A stretch of DNA of 63,535 nt, from positions 1 through 63,535 of the forward strand of contig NZ_VNKO01000018.1 of NCBI RefSeq assembly GCF_008033445.1, read 5' to 3'. The notes beneath the pieces are model-generated. The model was given only the letters and a program-made list of their open reading frames with translations. It did no database searches and was not told the origin of the DNA. Numbering within the stretch: position 1 is the stretch's first letter; each line of letters opens with the position of its first letter. This document shows positions 9,419 through 16,632 of this stretch, piece after piece. The DNA is from Vulcaniibacterium gelatinicum. Its GTDB lineage: Bacteria; Pseudomonadota; Gammaproteobacteria; Xanthomonadales; Xanthomonadaceae. The position numbers and the translations under genes were made by a program.

Positions 9419-10840
9419 TCAGGCCGTCTGCCGCTGCTCCGCCTGCGCCGGCAGCAGCCGGCCGAGCAGCCAGGCCAGGGCGATCGTCGTGAGCAGGGTG
9501 ATGAACATCAGGTGGATGTAGTGCAGCGGTGTCCACACGAAGGTGAACACCGCGTACAGCGCCGCGCCGAACACCAGCGCGATGCGCAGCGCGCGCGCGT
9601 TGGCGCCGCGGAAGAACACCGCGACAATGAACGCCGCCAGCACCGGCATCGAGTACAGCCCGTTGAGCTGCTGCAGCGTGGCGATGATGCTCTGCGAGTG
9701 CTGGTACAGCGGCACCATCGCCAGCGACACCGCGGTGAACACCACCGCCACCCACTGCCCGATCCGGCGCGCGTCGGCGCGCGGGTTGATCCGCGCCAGG
9801 TGGAAGTCGCAGGTGTACAGCGCCGCCGCCGAGTTCAGGCACGAATTGAAGCTCGACAGCACCGCCCCCGTGATCACCGCCGCGAACGCCCCCGACAGCC
9901 ACGGCGGCAGCACGTCGCCGACCAGCCGCCCGTAGGCCACGTCGCCCACGTCGCCGTACAGCTTGAAGGCGATCACTCCGGGGAACACCACGATCAGCGG
10001 CGTGAGCATCTTGAACGCGGCCGCCGCGTAGATGCCCTTCTGCGCCTCGCGCACCGAGTCCGCGGCCAGCGCGCGCTGCGCGATGACCATGTTGGTGCCC
10101 CAGTAGAACACGTGGATGAACAGCATCCCGGTCAGCAGCGTGTGCCACGGGATGTCCGAGTCCCCGTCGCCGACCAGCGTCCAGCGCTCGGCCGGGATCC
10201 CGGACAGGTCCCAGCCCACCGCGTGCAGCGCGAACAGCGTCACCGCCACGCCCATCACCAGCAGCCCCAGGCCGTTGTAGGTGTCGGAGATCGCGATCGC
10301 GCGCAGGCCGCCGAACGCCGCGTAGGCCAGCCCGCCGAGCGCGAACAGCAGCGAGATCGTGAACACCGACATCTGCAGCGCGAACATGGACTTCATGAAC
10401 ACCGCGCCGGTGTACAGCACCACCGGCAGCAGGATGAACATGTAGCCGAGCATGAACAGCGCCGACACCGTGCGCCGCAGCCCGGCATCGCCCAGGCGCC
10501 GCTCCAGCAGCTCGGTGGTGGTGGTGCAGCGGTACCGGTAGTACAGCGGCACCAGCACGTGCGCCAGCACCAGCAGCCCGGCCGCGGCGCCGAACTCCCA
10601 CCACGCCACCAGCATCGCCTGCGCCCCGTTCATGCCCACGATCTGCTCGGCGCTGAGGTTGGTCAGCAGCAGCGAGCCGGCGATGAACGGCCAGCCCAGC
10701 GTGCCGCCGGCCAGGAAATAGTCGTGCGCCGCGTCCGCGCCGCGCCGCTCGTGCCGGCAGCGCCACCAGGTCAGCACCGCCACCAGTGCGGTCAGCCCCA
10801 GGAACACCGCCACCTGCGCCAGGTTCGCATCCATCGTCAT
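9419..10840 (-). CDS. Solute:sodium symporter (SSS/SGLT family), probable glucose carrier
   Basis: Inner-membrane Na+-coupled sugar carrier of 473 residues with about 13-14 predicted membrane helices. SSS hallmarks are the TM1-2 segment ending FIAGSLLLTNLSAEQ, the GGLRAIAISD segment, and the sodium-site helix SSFNSCLNSAAALYTCDF with paired Ser residues. The substrate is inferred from position: it follows the maltodextrin TonB receptor on the same strand and faces the eda end of the Entner-Doudoroff operon. It begins 98 bases after the receptor stop with a terminator between them, so it may depend on readthrough or its own promoter. Confidence 0.88.
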   Translation of the reverse strand: MTMDANLAQVAVFLGLTALVAVLTWWRCRHERRGADAAHDYFLAGGTLGWPFIAGSLLLTNLSAEQIVGMNGAQAMLVAWWEFGAAAGLLVLAHVLVPLYYRYRCTTTTELLERRLGDAGLRRTVSALFMLGYMFILLPVVLYTGAVFMKSMFALQMSVFTISLLFALGGLAYAAFGGLRAIAISDTYNGLGLLVMGVAVTLFALHAVGWDLSGIPAERWTLVGDGDSDIPWHTLLTGMLFIHVFYWGTNMVIAQRALAADSVREAQKGIYAAAAFKMLTPLIVVFPGVIAFKLYGDVGDVAYGRLVGDVLPPWLSGAFAAVITGAVLSSFNSCLNSAAALYTCDFHLARINPRADARRIGQWVAVVFTAVSLAMVPLYQHSQSIIATLQQLNGLYSMPVLAAFIVAVFFRGANARALRIALVFGAALYAVFTFVWTPLHYIHLMFITLLTTIALAWLLGRLLPAQAEQRQTA

Positions 10841-10875
10841 CCGCCGCCGTTTCCCGTCGCGCCGCGCGCGTCAAC

Positions 10876-10912
10876 AAAAAACCCCTGCCGGCGGGGGTGA
10901 GCCGGCAGGGGT
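10876..10912 (-). terminator. Rho-independent terminator of the TonB-receptor gene
   Basis: On the minus strand CCCCTGCCGGC pairs with GCCGGCAGGGG around a short loop and is followed at once by TTTTTT (plus-strand A run 10876-10881). It lies 27 bases past the receptor stop codon and before the SSS transporter gene. Confidence 0.88.
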
Positions 10913-10938
10913 CAACGGTACCGCCCGGAGCCTCACGC

Positions 10939-13617
10939 TCAGAAGCGGTAGTTCACGCCGAACAGGTACGTGCGGCCGAACTCGAAGAACTCGCGCGGCC
11001 GGTCGTCCATGCCGTCGAAGGTCGAGGTGAACGGCTCGTTCTCCAGGTTGTTGACCTGCAGCAGGAGAGAGAGGTTCTGCAGCGGGCCCGACTGGAAGGT
11101 GTAGCCGACCTGGAGATCAATGATCGTCTCGCCCTCGAACACGCGCTGGGTGCGGTCGCCGCCGAAGCCCTGCACCTCGCCGAAGAAGTCGGTGCGGCTG
11201 CGCCGGCTGACGCGGGCGGAGAAGCCGTGGCGCTCGTAGTACAGGGTCGCGTTCGAGACGTGCTTGGACAGGCCCGGCAGCGGCTGGGTGGTGCCGGGGC
11301 CGAACGGCTGGATCTCGCTCTCGATGTTGGAGTAGTTGGCGACCAGGCCGAAGCCCTCGAGCGGCTTCCACAACAGATCGAACGGGATCGAGACCGCGAG
11401 CTCGTAGCCCTTGAGCGTGCCGCCCTCGCCGTTGATCGGCTGGCGGAACTCGCCGATCGTGGACGGTGGCAGCACCGGCGGCAGCACCGACGCCGGCGGT
11501 TGCGGCAGCAGGCTGAAGTCGAACGGGGTGACCTGCTCGTAGATGTAGCTCTTGAGGTCCTTGTAGAAGTAGCCGGCGCTGACGTAGCCGCGGTCGCCGA
11601 AATACTTTTCGTAGCTCAGGTCGAAGGCGTCGGCCAGCCAGGGTTCGAGCGCCGGATTGCCGCCGCCGCCTTCCCAGATGTTGCGGGTGAGGTTGAGGCC
11701 GTAGGTGGCGTTGCCGCGCATCTGGTCCATGCGCGGCCGCGCCATCTGCCGCCCGGCGCCGAAGCGGAGGTACTGCTCGGCCGGCAGGTGGAACTTCAGG
11801 TTCAGGCTCGGCAGGTAGTCCACGTAGTTCGCCCCGCGCGTGGCCGGCTCGCCCAGCGGCACGCCCTGGAAGGTGGCCACGCCGGTCGAGGACTGGTCCA
11901 CCGCGACCGCCTGCACGCCGACGTTGCCGGTCACCGTGACCGTGCCCAGGCTGAAGTCGAGGTTGGCCTGCACGTAGGCGGTGGTGACCTCCTCGTGCAC
12001 CTCCCAGTTCTTGTTGCTGATGTCCGGGTGCGAGTTCGGGCGCAGGGTGTAGAACCGCGCCAGCGCCTGGCGCGCGTCGTAGCCGGCCAGGTTCTCGAGC
12101 CCGGCGAACCCGAACGCGGTGGCGTTGAGCAGGTCGGTCGGGAACGGCCGCGAGGCGCCGTCACGGCAGGCCTGCAGGCACAGGAAGGCCTCGTCGGAGG
12201 CGCGGCTCTTGGTGCGGTCGGTGAGGTTGGCGCCGAACTCCAGGCTGCTCAGCGCGCCGGCCTCGAAGCTGCGCTCGAAGTCGAAGCGCACCGCGGTCAG
12301 CGCGTCCTCGACGGTGAAGTCCTTCAGATAGCCGTCCTGGCCCCAGCCGCCGGCGTCGGTCAGGCGCAGGATCGAGGGGTTGCCGTAATCCAGGCCGAAG
12401 TCGAAATCGAAGTAGCCGGCGGGGTTCAGACGCACGTGGACCGTGTCGCTGAGCCCGGGGTTGAGCCCGGCGTAGGTCTCCAGGATCCGCTCCTCGCGCT
12501 TGGCGCTGGAGTGGCTGATGTCGGCGCGCACGCGCCAGTCCTCGTTCAGCCGGATCTTGTGCTCCCAGCCGATCGAGAACAGGTCGTCGTAGGCGGCGTT
12601 GAAGTCGTTGCGGATCACCGGCCGGAAGTTGGTGAAGGTGGCCTCCACCGCGGTGCCGTTGGCGTTGTTGGTGCGGCTCACCGGCGGCCCGGCCGCGCCC
12701 CACTCGAAGCCGAACTCCATGCCGCGCTTGAACTCCTCCTTGTCGAACTTGGAGTAGAAGACGTCGAGTGTGGTGGAGTAGAAGTCGTTGGGCTTGAACT
12801 CGAGCACGCCCATGAAGCCGTCGCGCTCGTTGTCGTTCTGGATGTCGTACAGCTTGCCGCCGCCGATCGCGCCGCCCGGATAGCCCCAGGACTCGAACTG
12901 GTGGCCCTGCACCGGGTTGTTCAGGCGCGCATAGCCGAGCGCCAGGCCGACGGTGTCGTCGGCGAACTGGTCGATGTAGGAGATGCTGAAACGGTTGCCG
13001 TATTCCTTCGAGTCGCCGAGCTTGTTCATGTCGCCGCGCAGGTTCACGGCGACGGCACGCTCGCCGAACTCGAGCGGGCGCACGGTGCGCAGGTCCACGG
13101 TGCCGGACAGGCCCTGGCCGACCAGCGAGGCGTCCTGGGTCTTGTACACCAGCACCTGGCTCATCAGCTCGGAGGGGTACTGGTCGAACTCGACGCCGCG
13201 GTTGTTGCCCAGGCTGACCTGCTCGCGGCCGTTGAGGGTGGTGGTGGAGAAGTCGCCGGAGAAGCCGCGGATGTGGATCTCCTGCGGGCGGCCGCCGAAG
13301 CGCTGCGCGGACAGGCCGGGCAGGCGCGCGATCGAGTCGGCGATCGAGGTGTCGGGCAGCTTGCCGATGTCCTCGGCCGAGACCGCCTCGACGATCGAAC
13401 TCGCCGCCTGCTTGGCCTCGATCGAGGCCTCGATGCCGCGGCGGATGCCGGTGACGACCACGCGGTCGAGCGTGCGCGCCTCATCCTCCTGCTTCTTCGC
13501 TTCCTCTTCCTGCGCCTCGTCGGCCGCCTGCGCCTCCTGGGCCTGCACGTTGGCGACCAGCATCAGCGTCGCCGAGGCGAGCGCCACGCTCAGCATGTTT
13601 CGTTTCAACTGCCGCAT
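10939..13617 (-). CDS. TonB-dependent receptor, maltodextrin-type
   Basis: Outer-membrane, TonB-energised channel for oligosaccharides. The start at 13617 was chosen because GGAGGGG is directly upstream and it gives a clean signal peptide (MRQLKRN, hydrophobic core, cut after VQAQ); the protein is 892 residues. After an acidic coiled linker come the plug motifs RVVVTGIRRGIEASIEAK and DIGKLPDTSIADSIARLPG, typical of the Caulobacter MalA-like class, then a large beta-barrel ending in an aromatic residue (FGVNYRF). It diverges from the secreted amylase, with a LacI-type operator between them. The substrate is inferred from context. Confidence 0.93.
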   Translation of the reverse strand: MRQLKRNMLSVALASATLMLVANVQAQEAQAADEAQEEEAKKQEDEARTLDRVVVTGIRRGIEASIEAKQAASSIVEAVSAEDIGKLPDTSIADSIARLPGLSAQRFGGRPQEIHIRGFSGDFSTTTLNGREQVSLGNNRGVEFDQYPSELMSQVLVYKTQDASLVGQGLSGTVDLRTVRPLEFGERAVAVNLRGDMNKLGDSKEYGNRFSISYIDQFADDTVGLALGYARLNNPVQGHQFESWGYPGGAIGGGKLYDIQNDNERDGFMGVLEFKPNDFYSTTLDVFYSKFDKEEFKRGMEFGFEWGAAGPPVSRTNNANGTAVEATFTNFRPVIRNDFNAAYDDLFSIGWEHKIRLNEDWRVRADISHSSAKREERILETYAGLNPGLSDTVHVRLNPAGYFDFDFGLDYGNPSILRLTDAGGWGQDGYLKDFTVEDALTAVRFDFERSFEAGALSSLEFGANLTDRTKSRASDEAFLCLQACRDGASRPFPTDLLNATAFGFAGLENLAGYDARQALARFYTLRPNSHPDISNKNWEVHEEVTTAYVQANLDFSLGTVTVTGNVGVQAVAVDQSSTGVATFQGVPLGEPATRGANYVDYLPSLNLKFHLPAEQYLRFGAGRQMARPRMDQMRGNATYGLNLTRNIWEGGGGNPALEPWLADAFDLSYEKYFGDRGYVSAGYFYKDLKSYIYEQVTPFDFSLLPQPPASVLPPVLPPSTIGEFRQPINGEGGTLKGYELAVSIPFDLLWKPLEGFGLVANYSNIESEIQPFGPGTTQPLPGLSKHVSNATLYYERHGFSARVSRRSRTDFFGEVQGFGGDRTQRVFEGETIIDLQVGYTFQSGPLQNLSLLLQVNNLENEPFTSTFDGMDDRPREFFEFGRTYLFGVNYRF

Positions 13618-13742
13618 TTCCCCTCCGGAACTTCGGAATGTGTCGTCGCAGCCGCCCCGGTGCGCACCGCTCGCGCGCCGCCGGTGCCGCTCCCCTGAAC
13701 GCCCGGCGATGGTAGTGCGGGCACGCGCCGCACAACGTCCGC

Positions 13743-13756
13743 TGCATACGTATTCA
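13743..13756. promoter_or_regulatory. LacI-type operator between TonB receptor and amylase
   Basis: TGCATACGTATTCA, palindromic except for one pair, lies in the 226-base divergent region between the receptor (start 13617) and amylase (start 13844). One site could serve both genes. It matches the zwf and MFS sites at 12-13 of 14 positions. Confidence 0.78.
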
Positions 13757-13843
13757 TGGCGATCGCCGCGGCGGAGCGCCGCGCCGGTCACGCCGGCATG
13801 GCATCGTCCGGCGGCCGCGTCCCGCGCTGCCGCCGCCATTCCG

Positions 13844-16492
13844 ATGACCCGTTCGCGCCCCGCCCCGCTCCGGCCCCGCCCGTTCATGCTGCTGTCCGCG
13901 CTCGCCCTGCTCGCCGGCGCGGCCGTCGCCGGCGAACGCGGCGCGCTGCACGTGCCCTCGCCCGACTGGCGCGACCAGGTCGTCTACTTCGCCCTGGTGG
14001 ACCGCTTCGACGACGGCGAGCCGCGCAACAACGACCAGGGCGCGGACGAGTACGACCCCGCCGATCACCGCAAGTACAGCGGCGGCGACCTGCGCGGCCT
14101 GACCCGCCGGCTCGACTACATCCGCGGCCTGGGCGCGACCGCGCTGTGGATCACCCCGCCGGTGGCGAACCAGTGGTGGAACCCGCGCAGCCGCTACGGC
14201 GGCTACCACGGCTACTGGGCCGAACGCTTCGACGCGGTGGACCCGCACTACGGCACGCTGGCCGACTACCGCGCGCTGGCGCGGGCGCTGCACGCGCGCG
14301 GCATGTACCTGGTGCAGGACGTGGTGGTGAACCACACCGCGGACTTCTTCCACTGCACGCGCGCGGGCGATGCGGCTGACGCCGCCGCACGCTGCCGCCG
14401 CCATCCCGACGCGCGCGGGCGACGGGCGCCCGCGCAGCCGCCGTTCGACCGCAACGATCCGCAGGATCCGCGCCACCGCGCCGCCGGCCTGTACCACTGG
14501 ACCCCGGACATCCGCGACTTCGCCGATCCGGCGCAGGTGCTCACCTGGCAGCTCGCCGGCCTGGACGATCTCAATACCGAGCACCCCGTGGTGCGCCGCG
14601 CGCTGCGCAAGGCCTATGGCGGCTGGATCCGCGAAGTCGGAGTGGACGCGTTCCGGGTGGACACCGCGTTCTACGTGCCGCCGGCGTACTTCCGCGACTT
14701 CCTCGATGCCGACGACCCGCGCGCACCGGGCGTGATGCACGTGGCGCGGGCCACCGGGCGCGCGGACTTCCATGTGTTCGGCGAGGGCTTCGCCCTCGAC
14801 CGCGCCTACGAGGACACGCAGGCGCGCCGGATCGAGGGCTATGCGCGCGACGCCGCCGGACCGCTGCTGCCGGCGATGATCAACTTCCCGCTCTACGGCA
14901 CGCTCGCCGAGGTGTTCGCGCGCGGGCGGCCGACCGCCGAGCTCGGCCACCGCATCGCCAGCATGATGCGGGTGCACGCCGATCCGCACCGCATGCCCAC
15001 GTTCGTGGACAACCACGACGTGGACCGGTTCCTGGCCGGCGGCAGCGAGGCCGCGCTGAAGCAGGCGCTGCTGGCGATCCTGACCCTGCCCGGGATCCCG
15101 GTGATCTACTACGGCACCGAGCAGGGCTTCACCGCGCCGCGCGCGGCGATGTTCGCGCGCGGCCACGGCTCGGGCGGGCGCGACCGGTTCGACCCCGGCG
15201 CGCCGCTGTACCGCTTCCTGCAGGGCGCGATCGCGCTGCGACGCGCGCACCCGGTGTTCTCGCGCGGCGTGCCGACGGTGCTGGCGGAGAGCGCGGCCGG
15301 CCCGGGCGCGTTCGCCTACCGCATGGACTACGACCCGCACGCCGACGCCCGCGCCGCATGCGCGGCCTGTCCCGCGCAGACGGCGCTGGTGGTGTTCAAC
15401 ACCGCCGAGCACGCGGTGCTGCTCGACCGCCTGGCCACCGGCCTGCCCGCCGGCACCCGCCTGGCGGGCCGCTTCGCGCTCGCCGGCGCGGCGCCGGAAC
15501 GGAGCGTGGCCGCCGACGGCACGCTGAGCCTGGTGCTGCCGCCGCGCAGCGGAACCGTGTGGCTGGCGCAGACGCCGGCGGCGGTGGCACCCGCCGCGGC
15601 GCCCGCGCCCACGCTCGACCCGCCGCAGCCGCGCGCCGGGGAACGCGTGGCGGTCTCGGGCACCGCCGCGCCGGGCACGCGCGTGCAGCTGGTGGTGGAC
15701 GGCGACCTCGACGCCGCGGCCACCGCGTTCGCCGACGCCACCGGCCGCTGGCGCGCCGAACTCGACACCGACGACCTCGCCGAGGAGGTCGAACATGGAC
15801 TGGTGGCCTGGGATGCGCAGCGCGGCCAGGCCTCGCCGCGGCAACGCTTCCGCATCGCGCGCGACTGGCAACTGGTCGCCGAGCGCGAGGATCCGGCCGG
15901 CGACGACACCGGCCCCGCGGGCCGGTACGTCTATCCCACCGATCCCGGCTGGGCCGCGCGCCAGGGCGACCTGCGCCGGGTGCGGGTGTGGCGCGCCGGC
16001 CGCGCGCTGAAGGTGGAACTGACCCTGGGCGCGCTGACCGCGCTGTGGAACCCGGCCCACGGCTTCGACCATGTCGCGCTGACCCTGTTCGTCGAACTGC
16101 CCGGCACTCCCGGCGGCACCTCGGTCATGCCGCAGCAGAACGCCACCCTGCCCGCCGGCATGCGCTGGCACCGGCGCCTGCGCGCGCACGGCTGGTCGCT
16201 GGCCTGGTCCGACCCCGAAGGCGCCACGGCCACGCACGAAGGCCGCGCCCAGGTGCCCGGCCCGCAGCTCGCCGTGGACCGCACGCGGCGCACGCTCACC
16301 CTGACCTTCACCGCCCGCGCCCTCGGCCGCCCGGCCACGCTGCACGGCGCGCGCCTGTACGTGAGCACCTGGGACTACGACGGCGGCTTCCGCCCGCTCG
16401 CCCCCGTTGCCGACACGCACCGCTTCGGCGGCGGCGACGGCGCCCGCGACCCGCTGGTGCTGGACGACGCCGGGGTGATCGTGCTGCCGTGA
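13844..16492 (+). CDS. Secreted GH13 alpha-amylase with C-terminal accessory domains
   Basis: Endo-acting starch hydrolase of 882 residues. An N-terminal basic region and hydrophobic core (MLLSALALLAGAAVAG) form a signal peptide; starting at 13886 is also possible. The GH13 barrel opens with VYFALVDRFDDGEP. It has the four conserved regions: VVVNH, VDAFRVDTAF with nucleophile Asp273, FGEGF with acid/base Glu314, and VDNHDVDRF with Asp392. After the barrel come a Pro/Ala linker, an Ig-like segment (about 590-660), and a C-terminal domain (about 665-882) resembling the glucodextranase-type C-terminal module, perhaps for carbohydrate binding. It is divergent from the TonB receptor. Confidence 0.93.
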   Translation: MTRSRPAPLRPRPFMLLSALALLAGAAVAGERGALHVPSPDWRDQVVYFALVDRFDDGEPRNNDQGADEYDPADHRKYSGGDLRGLTRRLDYIRGLGATALWITPPVANQWWNPRSRYGGYHGYWAERFDAVDPHYGTLADYRALARALHARGMYLVQDVVVNHTADFFHCTRAGDAADAAARCRRHPDARGRRAPAQPPFDRNDPQDPRHRAAGLYHWTPDIRDFADPAQVLTWQLAGLDDLNTEHPVVRRALRKAYGGWIREVGVDAFRVDTAFYVPPAYFRDFLDADDPRAPGVMHVARATGRADFHVFGEGFALDRAYEDTQARRIEGYARDAAGPLLPAMINFPLYGTLAEVFARGRPTAELGHRIASMMRVHADPHRMPTFVDNHDVDRFLAGGSEAALKQALLAILTLPGIPVIYYGTEQGFTAPRAAMFARGHGSGGRDRFDPGAPLYRFLQGAIALRRAHPVFSRGVPTVLAESAAGPGAFAYRMDYDPHADARAACAACPAQTALVVFNTAEHAVLLDRLATGLPAGTRLAGRFALAGAAPERSVAADGTLSLVLPPRSGTVWLAQTPAAVAPAAAPAPTLDPPQPRAGERVAVSGTAAPGTRVQLVVDGDLDAAATAFADATGRWRAELDTDDLAEEVEHGLVAWDAQRGQASPRQRFRIARDWQLVAEREDPAGDDTGPAGRYVYPTDPGWAARQGDLRRVRVWRAGRALKVELTLGALTALWNPAHGFDHVALTLFVELPGTPGGTSVMPQQNATLPAGMRWHRRLRAHGWSLAWSDPEGATATHEGRAQVPGPQLAVDRTRRTLTLTFTARALGRPATLHGARLYVSTWDYDGGFRPLAPVADTHRFGGGDGARDPLVLDDAGVIVLP

Positions 16493-16504
16493 GGCGCGGC
16501 GCGC

Positions 16505-16615
16505 TCAGCCCGGCGCGCCGGACATGTGGAAGTACTCCCAGACGTGCCCGTCGGGATCCTCGATCGCGCGCGTGTACATGAAGCCGAGATCGTCCGGGGC
16601 GCGCGTGCGCCGCGA
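16505..16615 (-). pseudogene. Remnant of a VOC/glyoxalase-family gene
   Basis: On the minus strand about 35 codons encode DLGFMYTRAIEDPDG followed by HVWEYFHMS and a stop at 16505-16507. This is the typical C-terminal strand of VOC-superfamily proteins of about 135 residues, where the Glu is a metal ligand. The expected N-terminal hundred residues are missing: the sequence just upstream is the end of the GH97-esterase gene. The fragment looks like debris of a gene cut when the sugar genes were placed here. It has no start codon of its own with a ribosome site. Confidence 0.65.
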
Positions 16616-16632
16616 AGGACCGGCGCCGCCCC

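Noticed and set aside
13709-13735. TTGTGC/TACCAT as sigma-70 promoter of the TonB receptor
   Set aside because: The spacing is 15 bases and the hexamers are weak in GC-rich DNA; not strong enough to annotate.
12983-13843. N-terminal extension of the secreted amylase into the TonB-receptor region
   Set aside because: It would read antisense through the receptor start and the operator. The signal peptide begins at 13844 or 13886.
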